This document shows positions 14,688 through 23,285 of a DNA stretch of 34,276 nt, piece after piece (position 1 is the first letter of the stretch; the number at the start of each line of letters is the position of its first letter). Position numbers and translations under genes: made by a program. Source of the stretch: an uncultured Prevotella sp. (GTDB lineage: Bacteria > Bacteroidota > Bacteroidia > Bacteroidales > Bacteroidaceae); the NCBI GenBank assembly GCA_946405145.1, contig CAMJGE010000021.1:1-34276 (forward strand). The letters run 5' to 3'. Below the pieces are notes generated by a model. The model was not told the DNA's origin and did no database searches. It was given only the letters and a program-made list of their open reading frames with translations.

Positions 14688-15266
14688 ATGGCGATTAAAG
14701 TAATTGCACAGCGACGTGAAGTGAAACTTGGTAAGAATCCGGGTAAGAAGTTCGTGATGCGACCTGACCTCTACGTGCCTATCACTGAGAAGAAGGTGTT
14801 CCAGGAGGCGGCTACCCACAGCGGTATCTCCGCTGGTGTGATCAAGGCGGCTTGGGACGCTGCTGGCGAGGTGATCCGCACCTGGGCAACTGAAGGTCAC
14901 TCTATCCCACTCCCTGGACTTGGCACGATGCGCTTCGGCGTTCGCTCGAAGGCGGTAGAGAAGCTGGAGGACGTGAAGGCTAACCTGATCAGCGTGCGCC
15001 GTATCATCTTCACCCCGAATGTCGATGTGAAGGACGAGTTGAAGAACACCTCCATTCAGATTACCTGTCTCGATGAGGACGGTAACGTGCTGAAGCGTGT
15101 AACCTCTGGTGACAGCGGTGAGATCGAGGAAGACGGCGGTGAGCACCAGTCGTCCGAGAACGGCACCCAGCCTCAGAATGGTGGCAGCACCTCTGGCAAC
15201 GGTGGCAGCAACACCCCTACCCCTCCAGAAGATGAGATCGACTACGACCAGCCGAGCGGGGATTAA
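14688..15266 (+). CDS. HU-family (HU-HIG-like) DNA-binding protein with disordered tail
   Basis: The 192-residue protein has an HU-like fold in residues 1-125: MAIKVIAQRREVKLG, ITEKKVFQEAATHSGIS, VIKAAWDAAGEVIRTWATEG and the PLPGLGTMRFGVRSKAVE segment typical of Bacteroidota HU-HIG proteins. Residues 140-192 are a Gly/Ser/Asn/Pro-rich acidic tail (NGGSTSGNGGSNTPTPPEDE), likely disordered. These proteins bind and bend DNA; the tail probably limits or tunes binding. A smalltalk micro-ORF follows 47 nt downstream, the usual pairing in this phylum, and both end at the terminator at 15429-15458. Confidence 0.9.
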   Translation: MAIKVIAQRREVKLGKNPGKKFVMRPDLYVPITEKKVFQEAATHSGISAGVIKAAWDAAGEVIRTWATEGHSIPLPGLGTMRFGVRSKAVEKLEDVKANLISVRRIIFTPNVDVKDELKNTSIQITCLDEDGNVLKRVTSGDSGEIEEDGGEHQSSENGTQPQNGGSTSGNGGSNTPTPPEDEIDYDQPSGD

Positions 15267-15313
15267 ACATTAAACAATAAACAATAACCAATAACCGTTA
15301 AACATTAAACGTT

Positions 15314-15415
15314 ATGACGAAGAAGGAGACTTTGAAGTTTGTGGTGCAGATTATTGCATCGATTGCAACGGCGGTGCTGACCGCCCTCGGAACGACATCG
15401 TGCATGGGGGTGTAA
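15314..15415 (+). CDS. Smalltalk-type micro-protein, 33 aa
   Basis: Begins MTKKETLKFVVQIIASIA and ends TTSCMGV: a few basic residues, then one hydrophobic helix with small residues (TAVLTALG) and a Cys near the end. This matches the 'smalltalk' proteins found directly after HU-like genes in Bacteroides and Prevotella. The leader is made of repeated AACAATAAAC/AACATTAAAC units. A membrane-inserted or lipoprotein-like peptide is likely; its function is unknown. Confidence 0.85.
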   Translation: MTKKETLKFVVQIIASIATAVLTALGTTSCMGV

Positions 15416-15428
15416 CCGTTAAGAGAGA

Positions 15429-15463
15429 GAAAGGCTTTCCCGATTGGGAAAGCCTTTCTTTGT
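15429..15463. terminator. Bidirectional terminator between smalltalk and the outer-membrane gene
   Basis: GAAAGGCTTTCCC (15429-15441), loop GATT, GGGAAAGCCTTTC (15446-15458), then TTTGTG. The 13-bp perfect stem serves the HU/smalltalk transcript and the convergent beta-barrel gene. Confidence 0.9.
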
Positions 15464-15464
15464 G

Positions 15465-18383
15465 TTAGAAGCGGCGACCACCGCCGAATCCGCCTGGACG
15501 ACCTGGGCGATTGCCTGGACGACCTCCAGGGCCTCCATGACCACCACCGAAGCCAAAGGGGTTCTTACCGCCTCCGAAGAGGTTCAGACGGTAGATGACA
15601 TGCAGCATGCCGTAGCTCGTGATGGAGTTGAATTCGGTATCTGTGCGACCCATGGCTGAGATGGCACGGCTATAGGTGGACTGCTGATGCAGGATGTCGT
15701 AGAGCTGCAGCGAGACGGTAAGCGTCTTGCTCTTCAGGAAGCTCTGTGAGAGCTGGGCATTCCAGATGAGCTCGTTGGTGTTCATCGAGGCATCATTGTA
15801 GCCGCGACGGCTCTGCATATTGATGCCTGTGGTGAGGGCTGTGCCCCAGGGGGCTGTGATACCTACCATCGCACCATAGGAGAATTGCCAGGTGTCGAGG
15901 TTGTTGTTGGTCTGCAGGTCATTGCGTGAGTGGTTGTAACCTACCGAACCGTTGAGTTCGATCTCGAGCCACTCGTTACGGTAGCTGCCCGACAAGCGCT
16001 GGTTGATATTAACCGACTTGGTGATGCTCTTCTCCGACTCTGCCTGATTGTTGACGCTGGCATAGCCCACATAGTGGTTGTAACCGAAGTTGGTGAAGGT
16101 GTTGATGTTGAAATAGGCCGCGCTGTCGAGGGCGGTGTTAAACACCATACCTGCATAGGCGTTCCAGTTGCCGTCAATATTCTCAGGGCGGGTAATACGT
16201 GCACCAGAGCTTTCATCGAGGGTCACTTTATTGCTGATGGCATTCTTGGTGGTGGTGAAGCCTGCCCAGGTGGCGATGGAGCGCTGATGGGCCTGCACGT
16301 AGTTGTTGTAGAAGAAACGCATGTTCTGCGTGAACGAGGGCTTCAGTCCCGGATTACCCTGCTTGATGTTCAGCGGGTCGCTGTTGTCAGTGATGTCGAG
16401 CAGGTCGTTCATCGAGGGCTGAGTGGTGTTGGCGAAATACTGTATGCGCATCTGACTCACCTCGGAGCGCTTCCAACGGAAGTCGAGGGTTGGCGTGAAG
16501 TTAGAGACAGTGCGGGTGGTGTCGGTATGCACGCCCTGATAGTCCTGGATGAAGTGTGAGCGCTGGGGCATGAAGCGCACGCCGACGTTGAGGTTGAAGC
16601 TCTTTCTCACCACGCGCAGCATCAGCTCCATGTTATGGGTATAGTTCTTGTATTCGGATTTTCGGCTCAGATTTGTATCGAGGTATGGCTCGATGGGGAT
16701 ATAGGGCTGCAGGTAGGCATCCCACGAGCGATACTCTGGCACCCAGGTCAAAGCACCCACGGGCACATCTACCTTACTGAAGTCGTAAGTGCCGCGATCG
16801 CTCTTGGTGTAGTCGTAGCGGTACTGGTAGCTGAACTGGAGATACACCTGACGGAAGATGGGCTCGCTATAGGTGAAGCGGGCACGGTAGTTCCAGTTCT
16901 TTGTGGGGGTGATGCTATAACGGCGGGTATAGTAGCTGGAGTCGTTTTCAAACTGATAGAACTCCACATAGCTGTTGTTGATAGACTGGCTCTTGCCCTC
17001 GCCCCAGTTGCCATTGAGCTGGACGGTAAGGTTACGCCCTGTGGTACTGAGTCTGCGGTTGAACTGGAGCATACCGCCAAAGTTCTTCGAGTCGCTGTAG
17101 CTCACGTTGTCCTGATCGCGGAAGTTCTTCACGATACCCATGCCGATGAGTTTCTGCAGCTCCTCCAAGGGGTTTGTCACCTTGAGGTAGGGATCCTCGT
17201 CGAAGGTAGCCTCGTCGCTCATCTCGAGTCCGTCGGTGGTATTGAGGCGCATGGTGGGGCGGAACAGGATGTTGGTCATGGAGTCGGGCTGCCACTCGAT
17301 GCGCATCTGGGCGTTCCAGTTGTTGGCGCGTGAGAAGTTCTGGTTGACGCTGTTGCTGAATACGGAGGTGGCAGAACTGTAGATCTGCTCAGCAGAACGC
17401 TTGGCGAGCTGGTCGCCGTCGGAGTGGTTCCAGCGGATGCTTCCGTCGAGCTTGAACTTATCCTTCAGCTCGTAGTTCACATTGACACCTACCATCTTGG
17501 GGGCGTTCAAGCCCTGACGCTGCTGTCCCCATCGGCCACCACCGCCGCCTGAGAAGCCCATGTCGTTGACGTTGTTGGCACGTGTGAAGAACATCACCTT
17601 CAGATTATCCTTCATCACAGCACCCATGGCTCGACCTGAATAGCGTTTCTGGGTACCGATGGCGAGATCGATATTTGCCATCATGCCTTTGTTCATGCCT
17701 TTCTTGATGCCGAAGTCGAGCACTGTCTCTTCCTCGCCGTCCTGAATGCCGCTGACACGAGCCAGGTCGCTCTGCTGATCGTAGGCCTTGATGCGCTCGA
17801 TGATGTTGGTAGGCAGGTTCTGCAGGGCTGTCTTCGTGTCGCCCGTCATAAACTCTTTACCATCCACCAGGATCTTCTTCACCTCCTTACCGTTGATCTT
17901 GATGGTTCCGTCGTCGCTGACCTCGGCACCAGGGAGGCGCTTCACGAGTTCTTCGACCACAGAGCCCTCGGGAGTACGGAAGGCGCTGGCATTATACATA
18001 AAGGTGTCGGCCTTCAGCGTCACCTTCGAGGCACGGGCCGTCACAGTGGCGCCCTTCAGCATGATAGCATCGGGCTCCAGGGTGATGGTGCCAGCGGAAT
18101 AATCCTTTCCGTCGCGAATATTGAGTTGTTTTGTGTAGGTCTTGAATCCCACATAGGTAATCTTCAAGGTATAGCGTCCGTCGCGGGGTGCACGTATCTG
18201 GAAACCACCATTCATATTGGTCAGTGCGTTGGCCACGACTTTGTCTCCACTTAAAATGGAAGCCGTTGCCTGAATGACGGCTTCCTGTGTATCCTGCTCT
18301 ACAACCTTACCTGAAACTAATCTTTGGGCATTTGCCACGACTGTCAGCATCAACGCGACAGTCAGAAGTATCAATCTTCTCAT
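15465..18383 (-). CDS. Outer-membrane beta-barrel protein with carboxypeptidase-regulatory domain (TonB-receptor-like)
   Basis: Starting at ATG 18383 gives 972 residues with signal peptide MRRLILLTVALMLTVVANAQ; the longer start at 18440 would bury it. The order is a CarboxypepD_reg-like beta-sandwich (about 22-105, SGKVVEQDTQEAVIQATAS, GGFQIRAPRDGRYTLKITYVGF), a plug-like part (about 115-230, ELVKRLPGAEV, INGKEVKKILVDGKEF) and a large C-terminal barrel as in OMP_b-brl_3 proteins. The C-terminus is an unusual Gly/Arg/Pro-rich tail (GHGGPGGRPGNRPGRPGG). It probably imports a substrate or displays surface features; there is no SusD partner. No clear minus-strand promoter is visible. Confidence 0.9.
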   Translation of the reverse strand: MRRLILLTVALMLTVVANAQRLVSGKVVEQDTQEAVIQATASILSGDKVVANALTNMNGGFQIRAPRDGRYTLKITYVGFKTYTKQLNIRDGKDYSAGTITLEPDAIMLKGATVTARASKVTLKADTFMYNASAFRTPEGSVVEELVKRLPGAEVSDDGTIKINGKEVKKILVDGKEFMTGDTKTALQNLPTNIIERIKAYDQQSDLARVSGIQDGEEETVLDFGIKKGMNKGMMANIDLAIGTQKRYSGRAMGAVMKDNLKVMFFTRANNVNDMGFSGGGGGRWGQQRQGLNAPKMVGVNVNYELKDKFKLDGSIRWNHSDGDQLAKRSAEQIYSSATSVFSNSVNQNFSRANNWNAQMRIEWQPDSMTNILFRPTMRLNTTDGLEMSDEATFDEDPYLKVTNPLEELQKLIGMGIVKNFRDQDNVSYSDSKNFGGMLQFNRRLSTTGRNLTVQLNGNWGEGKSQSINNSYVEFYQFENDSSYYTRRYSITPTKNWNYRARFTYSEPIFRQVYLQFSYQYRYDYTKSDRGTYDFSKVDVPVGALTWVPEYRSWDAYLQPYIPIEPYLDTNLSRKSEYKNYTHNMELMLRVVRKSFNLNVGVRFMPQRSHFIQDYQGVHTDTTRTVSNFTPTLDFRWKRSEVSQMRIQYFANTTQPSMNDLLDITDNSDPLNIKQGNPGLKPSFTQNMRFFYNNYVQAHQRSIATWAGFTTTKNAISNKVTLDESSGARITRPENIDGNWNAYAGMVFNTALDSAAYFNINTFTNFGYNHYVGYASVNNQAESEKSITKSVNINQRLSGSYRNEWLEIELNGSVGYNHSRNDLQTNNNLDTWQFSYGAMVGITAPWGTALTTGINMQSRRGYNDASMNTNELIWNAQLSQSFLKSKTLTVSLQLYDILHQQSTYSRAISAMGRTDTEFNSITSYGMLHVIYRLNLFGGGKNPFGFGGGHGGPGGRPGNRPGRPGGFGGGRRF

Positions 18384-18485
18384 TATTTCTTGCAATTGTT
18401 GACATTTTGACGGAGTAAAACTAGAAAAGTTTAACGACATGGGGATTTTTTTTAATAATTATGCTTTTGTTTCGAATAATAATCG

Positions 18486-18493
18486 TATCTTTG
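18486..18493 (+). promoter_or_regulatory. -7 element of aroB
   Basis: TATCTTTG followed by CA. TTTG at 18466-18469 is only 16 nt upstream, shorter than the usual 19-21. The start codon is 40 nt downstream. Confidence 0.6.
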
Positions 18494-18533
18494 CAGCGCA
18501 TAAACAGACAGGCAAACCTGTTACCATTAAGAG

Positions 18534-19583
18534 ATGAACCAACAAAAAGTAGTCATTGCAGAAGATTTTGGAAAGTCGCTGAAAGAGGCGATGGAGGCCT
18601 GCGAGCGTGACAAGGTGTTCATGCTGATGGACGAGACCACTGCGAAGTGCTGTCTGCCTGTGGTTGAAGCAGCTGTCGGACTCCAGGATGCCAAGCGAAT
18701 CATTATCGGAGCCACTGATACGCACAAGACACTCGAATCGCTTGCCCATGTGTGGGAAGAGTTGGGCACCGGAGGCGGCACACGCCACTCCTTATTAATA
18801 AATATAGGTGGTGGTATGGTGACCGATCTGGGCGGATTTGCCGCATCGACATTCAAAAGAGGTATCAACTACATCAACATACCCACTACCCTGCTCTCGA
18901 TGGTGGATGCCAGCGTAGGTGGAAAGACGGGTATCAACTTCAGAGGACTGAAGAACGAGATTGGTGTGTTCAACAATGCCTCGACCGTGATCCTTGACAC
19001 GCAGTTTCTAAAGACACTCGACGCAGAGAACATCTGCTCTGGCTACGCGGAGATGCTGAAGCACGGACTGATATCGGATGAGAAGATGTGGGCGGAGCTG
19101 ATGAACTTTGAGCTTGAACAGCCAGACTTGAAGCAACTGAGCCGGATGGTGGCTGACAGCGTGGCTGTGAAGGAGCGCATCGTGACGGAGGATCCCACTG
19201 AAAAGGGCATCAGAAAGGCACTGAACTTAGGCCACACCGTGGGTCACGCCTTCGAATCGTTCGCCCTGAAGCGCCAACCTGTGCTGCACGGCTATGCGGT
19301 GGCATGGGGACTGATCTGCGAGCTCTATCTGAGTTGCATCAAGACGGGATTCCCAACAGACAAGATGCACCAGACTGTGAGGTTCATCAAAGAACATTAT
19401 GGGATGATGACCATCGTCTGCGACGACTATCCCACGCTGCTGGAGCTGATGACACACGACAAGAAGAACGTGGCTGGCACCATCAACTTCACACTCCTGG
19501 GAGGTATCGGAGACATCCGCATCAACCAGACGGCTACGAAAGAAGAAATTTGCGAAGCGCTCGATTTCTATCGGGAGAGCTGA
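18534..19583 (+). CDS. aroB: 3-dehydroquinate synthase
   Basis: The 349-residue enzyme converts DAHP to 3-dehydroquinate, the second step of the shikimate pathway, using NAD and a divalent metal. The NAD-binding loop is INIGGGMVTDLGGFAA (90-104), followed by TTLLSMVDASVGGKTGIN. Metal ligands are Glu173 (SGYAEMLKHG), His234 (LNLGHTVGHAFE) and His252 (LHGYAV). Length is normal and the frame intact. It feeds chorismate, the precursor used by the adjacent menaquinone genes, but is on the opposite strand and shares only a terminator with them. Confidence 0.97.
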   Translation: MNQQKVVIAEDFGKSLKEAMEACERDKVFMLMDETTAKCCLPVVEAAVGLQDAKRIIIGATDTHKTLESLAHVWEELGTGGGTRHSLLINIGGGMVTDLGGFAASTFKRGINYINIPTTLLSMVDASVGGKTGINFRGLKNEIGVFNNASTVILDTQFLKTLDAENICSGYAEMLKHGLISDEKMWAELMNFELEQPDLKQLSRMVADSVAVKERIVTEDPTEKGIRKALNLGHTVGHAFESFALKRQPVLHGYAVAWGLICELYLSCIKTGFPTDKMHQTVRFIKEHYGMMTIVCDDYPTLLELMTHDKKNVAGTINFTLLGGIGDIRINQTATKEEICEALDFYRES

Positions 19584-19640
19584 AACAGATACGATTAACC
19601 AATCAGCTTTTTAGACCTAATCATATTACTAACTAATCGG

Positions 19641-19678
19641 GATGGGGCCGCTCGCGAGAGTAGTCCCATCTTTATTTT
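19641..19678. terminator. Terminator between aroB and menE
   Basis: GATGGG (19641-19646) pairs with CCCATC (19665-19670), with an inner CTCGCGAG, followed by TTTATTTT. It overlaps the menE stop codon (19672-19674) and can serve both convergent genes. Confidence 0.75.
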
Positions 19679-20628
19679 GCAAGGGTTTCTGCCTGCTTCC
19701 TGGCAGGCTTGCCCGTCTCTGTCAAAGGTATCTTGTCAACGTGAAGATACGCTTTGGGCTGGTAATACTTAGGCAGGATGCACTCGCAGACGGCACGAGC
19801 CTCATCAACAGGGCCTTCTGAGAGCAGAACAACCACCTCGCCGAATTTGGCATCAGGCCGTTTCGTGATGAGGAAAGGCTGCGGCAGATGGGGGCGCAAC
19901 AGGCGTTCCACCTCCTCTATCTGTATCTTGATGCCACCAGAACAGATCACATTGTCCTTACGCCCTAAGATGCGGAAGCGCCCCTCACGGAGTTCCGCGA
20001 TGTCGTTGGTAACTAAGCGCTCAGCACTGACCTCCGAGGCATCAATAACCAGGCAGTCCTCGTCACTGAGACTTACCTTGACGGAGGGGAACGGGGTGTA
20101 ATAGTCGGAAGCATCAGGCCCATTCAGCTTGCGGAGGGCGATATGTGAGAGTGTCTCTGTCATGCCATAGGTGCTCCACACATGATGAGGGAAGGGTTTC
20201 AGCGCAGCAGACAGCGCATCGTCGATGGCTCCACCTCCGATGATGAGATGACGTATCTGCTTCAGACGTTCACACTCCGCAGGCACCTGCAGGGCGTTAT
20301 AGACCTGCATGGGCACCATCGCGGCGAAGTCGATCTGACAAAGGTCATTGTCTAACGGATGACCTGACGGCTCAACAGTTATCAGTTTCAGATGGCGCTC
20401 AAGGGCACGCACCACCATCATCTTCCCTGCTATATAATCGAGCGACATGCAGAGCAATGCCGTATCGTCTTCCTGGAGTCCGAGGAAGTCGCAGGTGATA
20501 CGGGCAGAGTTAAGCATCCGCTGCTTCTCTACGAGCATCGGCTTCGGCGTCCCAGTAGATCCACTCGTCTGCACGTGGACATAAGGTGAGGGGTTATTCC
20601 ACTCCTCAAGGAATTCGTCTAGAGACAT
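19672..20628 (-). CDS. menE: o-Succinylbenzoate-CoA ligase, short form
   Basis: The 318-residue AMP-forming acyl-CoA synthetase activates o-succinylbenzoate with ATP and CoA. Motifs: HVQTSGSTGTPKPM (18-31, phosphate-binding), STYGMTETLSH (adenylate site), GRFRILGRKDNVICSGGIKIQIEEVE (hinge and C-domain) and the distal lysine in LTETGKPARK. The N-terminal part that precedes the P-loop in E. coli MenE is nearly absent: the motif starts at residue 18, as in compact Bacteroidota forms. It is last in the men operon. An intergenic repeat (20632-20717) separates it from menC. Confidence 0.92.
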   Translation of the reverse strand: MSLDEFLEEWNNPSPYVHVQTSGSTGTPKPMLVEKQRMLNSARITCDFLGLQEDDTALLCMSLDYIAGKMMVVRALERHLKLITVEPSGHPLDNDLCQIDFAAMVPMQVYNALQVPAECERLKQIRHLIIGGGAIDDALSAALKPFPHHVWSTYGMTETLSHIALRKLNGPDASDYYTPFPSVKVSLSDEDCLVIDASEVSAERLVTNDIAELREGRFRILGRKDNVICSGGIKIQIEEVERLLRPHLPQPFLITKRPDAKFGEVVVLLSEGPVDEARAVCECILPKYYQPKAYLHVDKIPLTETGKPARKQAETLAK

Positions 20629-20631
20629 AAT

Positions 20632-20717
20632 ATTTTAGACAGAAGAACACAAGAACAAATTTTTATAGATAGAAAGACATCATTTGCGCAGCTATTATGT
20701 TTCTTTTGTTCTTATGT
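20632..20717. repeat. Intergenic inverted repeat, type II copy A
   Basis: GACAGAAGAACACAAGAA (20638-20655) is the near-complement of TTCTTTTGTTCTTATGTC (20701-20718), with two mismatches over 18 bp. The same arrangement occurs at 29295-29365. The right arm runs into menC and encodes its last codons. Confidence 0.75.
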
Positions 20718-21738
20718 CAAAGAAAAGCATATCGCCGCGGATCTCTAGCGGCATGGGGATATTATCAGTGAAGAGCTGACCTGTGCCAAGACCTTGCGGC
20801 ATACGGATATGAGGACCATAGACATCGGAGGCAAACTGGGCAATGGCATTCAGGCCGATGTTACTCTCAAGGGCGGAGGTGATCCATGAGCCTACACCAC
20901 GCTCCTTTGCTGCCGCTATCCACTCCCTGCACCCCTGCATACCACCATGCAGCGAGGGTTTGAGGATGATATAGCGGGGTTTGATGACGTTCAGCAGATG
21001 ACCTTTCATCTCCGGATCGTACACACCAATCAGTTCCTCATCGAGGGCGATGGGCAAGGGTGACTCACGACAGAGTTCTGCCATATAAGCCCACTGTCCC
21101 TGATGGATGGGCTGTTCGATGCTATGGATGGCGTATTGCGAGAGCAGCTCGAGTTTATAGAGGGCCTCCTCATACTTAAAGGCGCCGTTGGCATCGAGGC
21201 GCAGCTCCACTTCATGGAAGGAGAAGCGATCCCTGATGCGCTTCACGAGGTCCAGCTCTTGTTCGAAGTCGATGGCACCAATCTTGAGTTTCACACAGCG
21301 GAAGCCTTTCTCGAGTTTCTCTTCCATGCGCTGCAGCATCTCGTCGTAGCGCCCCATCCACACCAGTCCGTTGATGGGGATGCCTTCTTCACCACGACTG
21401 AAGGGTGTATCGAAGAGCTTGTCGCCATTCCGAAGGTTCAGCAGAGCCGTCTCCAGTCCGAACAGCATCGAAGGGTAAGGGCGCAGGGCATCGACATCTA
21501 TCTCACCTGTCTGACAGAGGTGCTGACAGAAGCTATTGAGTTTCGATTCATACGTCTCATCAGGCAGAGCATCGCAACTCAGGTCAGGCAGTGGGGCGCA
21601 CTCGCCTATTCCCTCACGCACACCATCCGACAGGTGTACCAACCAGATCTGCCTGGTGGTATAAACCCCTCTCGAAGTCCCCGCCGGCTGCTTAAAATGC
21701 AGTATCTTTTTAGACAAAATATAATTTAAATACATCAT
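20695..21738 (-). CDS. menC: o-Succinylbenzoate synthase
   Basis: The 347-residue enolase-superfamily enzyme dehydrates SHCHC to o-succinylbenzoate. The active-site pattern is complete: KLKIG (catalytic Lys), LDANGAF (Asp), SIEQP (Glu), ALDEE (Asp) and ILKPS (second Lys). A methionine at residue 2 gives an equivalent start. The final residues, DIRTKET, are read from the type II intergenic repeat, so the natural C-terminus was probably rewritten by its insertion. It lies between the GxxExxY gene and menE. Confidence 0.95.
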   Translation of the reverse strand: MMYLNYILSKKILHFKQPAGTSRGVYTTRQIWLVHLSDGVREGIGECAPLPDLSCDALPDETYESKLNSFCQHLCQTGEIDVDALRPYPSMLFGLETALLNLRNGDKLFDTPFSRGEEGIPINGLVWMGRYDEMLQRMEEKLEKGFRCVKLKIGAIDFEQELDLVKRIRDRFSFHEVELRLDANGAFKYEEALYKLELLSQYAIHSIEQPIHQGQWAYMAELCRESPLPIALDEELIGVYDPEMKGHLLNVIKPRYIILKPSLHGGMQGCREWIAAAKERGVGSWITSALESNIGLNAIAQFASDVYGPHIRMPQGLGTGQLFTDNIPMPLEIRGDMLFFDIRTKET

Positions 21739-21754
21739 AATTCATTTTAGACAA

Positions 21755-21866
21755 AGTATCTATTTTTAAAGACAGAGTAACATAATAACTGTTTGGCGCA
21801 GCATTTTGTTAATCTGTTACTATGTCTTAAATCAGGTACTATGTCTTAAAGTTGTTACTATGTCTC
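21755..21866. repeat. Intergenic inverted repeat, type I copy 1, with tandem units
   Basis: GACAGAGTAACATAATAAC (21771-21789) faces GTTAATCTGTTACTATGTC (21809-21827). It is followed by further tandem TACTATGTCTTAAA units of about 20-bp period, three in all. Related copies are at 22271-22315 and 23186-23285. Confidence 0.75.
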
Positions 21867-21874
21867 ATTACTAT

Positions 21875-22258
21875 CTAACTGAAACGTTTGCGATATACTC
21901 GGAATTTTCGTTTGAATTGTAATTCTTCCGAACCAAAATTAATCAACAAGCCATTATCAACACCTGTGGCCGTCAGATAATTAACCAATTGTATCTCATG
22001 GGCCATGTGTAAAGACTGAACAGCTTTTAATTCCAGAATTAATATACCTTCTACAATAATATCAGCCTTAAACTCACCAACTAAAGTCCCTTCATAATAT
22101 ACATTAATTGGCTTTTCAATCTCATAAGCAAGATTATTTTTCTTTAGTTCAACCAACATGGCATTTTTATATACAGACTCCAAGTAACCTGGTCCCAAAT
22201 GCCTACGTATATTCTTAGAACATTCAATGACAGTCTTCACCAACGTCTCAACATCCAT
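21875..22258 (-). CDS. GxxExxY protein inserted in the men operon
   Basis: The 127-residue protein matches the GxxExxY family (PD-(D/E)XK-like fold): GPGYLESVYKNAM (22-34), then GEFKADIIVEGILILELKAV (about 61-80), whose Asp and ExK form a nuclease-like motif, then QLVNYLTATG and GLLINFG. The biochemical role of the family is unknown. It lies between menB and menC in the same orientation, but both flanks are type I repeat sequence and it is more AT-rich than the men genes. It looks like a later insertion and has no evident link to menaquinone synthesis. Confidence 0.9.
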   Translation of the reverse strand: MDVETLVKTVIECSKNIRRHLGPGYLESVYKNAMLVELKKNNLAYEIEKPINVYYEGTLVGEFKADIIVEGILILELKAVQSLHMAHEIQLVNYLTATGVDNGLLINFGSEELQFKRKFRVYRKRFS

Positions 22259-22270
22259 ATCTCAATACAA

Positions 22271-22315
22271 TATGTTAATCTGTTACTTTGTCTTAAGAAA
22301 AAAACTCTGTCTTAT
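22271..22315. repeat. Partial type I intergenic repeat, copy 3
   Basis: TATGTTAATCTGTTACTTTG and TCTT match the right arm of copies 1 and 2 with few changes, followed by ACTCTGTCTTATA, a degenerate second arm. It lies on the upstream side of the GxxExxY gene. Confidence 0.6.
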
Positions 22316-22319
22316 AAAA

Positions 22320-23171
22320 TTACGGGAGTTTGGGATATTTCTTAAAGTCGGGCTTGCGCTTTTCGAGGAAGGCCTTGCCTCCCTCCTGCGCCTCGTCGAG
22401 GAAGTAGTAGAGCATGGTGCAGTCGCCAGCCAGTTCCTGAATACCAGCCTGACCATCGAGTTCGGCATTCAGTCCTGCCTTGACCATACGCAGTGCCAGC
22501 GGAGAACGCTCCATCATGATCTCTGCCCACTCCACACACTCATCCTCCAAGCGTTCGATAGGCACCACCTTATTAACCATACCCATCTCCTCAGCCTCTT
22601 TGGCACTGTACTGACGACAGAGGAACCAGATCTCACGAGCCTTCTTCTGACCTACGATACGGGCGAGATAAGAAGAGCCGAAACCAGCATCAAAGGAACC
22701 AACCTTAGGACCTGTCTGTCCGAAGATGGCATTCTCAGAGGCTATCGTGAGGTCGCACACCAGATGCAACACATGTCCGCCACCGATGGCATAACCATTC
22801 ACCATCGCAATGACAGGCTTGGGCAGACGACGGATCTGCATCTGCACGTCGAGCACACTGAGACGAGGCACGCCGTCTTCATCGACATAGCCGCCACGCC
22901 CCTTTACGTGCATGTCGCCACCAGAGCAGAAGGCATGCTTCACATCAGCCAGCGTCTTACCCTCAGGCACCTCAGACATCGCACCTGTGAGCAGCACCAC
23001 AGAGATATCCTGCATCTCACGACACATGGCAAAAGCCTGACTCAGTTCCCAAGTGGTCTTGGGGGTAAAGGCATTACGGTAACGGGCACGATTGATGGTA
23101 ATCTTGGCAATGCCATTATATTCCTCGAAGAGGATCTCTTCGAACTTTCGAATTTCTTTCCAGTTTCTCAT
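22320..23171 (-). CDS. menB: 1,4-Dihydroxy-2-naphthoyl-CoA synthase
   Basis: The 283-residue crotonase-fold enzyme cyclises OSB-CoA to DHNA-CoA. Diagnostic features are [30 protein letters not shown] (oxyanion and disordered loop), [46 protein letters not shown] and the MenB-specific C-terminal end [12 protein letters not shown]. Length is the same as E. coli MenB within a few residues. It follows menD with a type I repeat between them. Confidence 0.97.
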   Translation of the reverse strand: MRNWKEIRKFEEILFEEYNGIAKITINRARYRNAFTPKTTWELSQAFAMCREMQDISVVLLTGAMSEVPEGKTLADVKHAFCSGGDMHVKGRGGYVDEDGVPRLSVLDVQMQIRRLPKPVIAMVNGYAIGGGHVLHLVCDLTIASENAIFGQTGPKVGSFDAGFGSSYLARIVGQKKAREIWFLCRQYSAKEAEEMGMVNKVVPIERLEDECVEWAEIMMERSPLALRMVKAGLNAELDGQAGIQELAGDCTMLYYFLDEAQEGGKAFLEKRKPDFKKYPKLP

Positions 23172-23185
23172 ATTTTCTTTTTTTT

Positions 23186-23285
23186 ATACAAAGTATCTTT
23201 TTAATAGACAGAGTAACATAATAACTTTTATTACTCAGTTTTTGTTAATCTGTTACTATGTCTTTATTACATTTTACTATGTCTC
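23186..23285. repeat. Intergenic inverted repeat, type I copy 2
   Basis: AGACAGAGTAACATAATAAC faces GTTAATCTGTTACTATGTCT around a T-rich centre, with an extra ACTATGTCTC unit. The distal arm lies inside menD and encodes its last residues. Confidence 0.75.

Noticed and set aside
15930..17333. Two long plus-strand ORFs (209 and 232 codons) opposite the beta-barrel gene
   Set aside because: They are antisense shadows of a GC-rich coding region with Val/Leu/His-biased translations and no domains; the minus-strand gene has a signal peptide and recognisable barrel.
22227..23204. 325-codon plus-strand ORF opposite menB
   Set aside because: Pure shadow of menB, which is unmistakable on the minus strand; no promoter or known domain.
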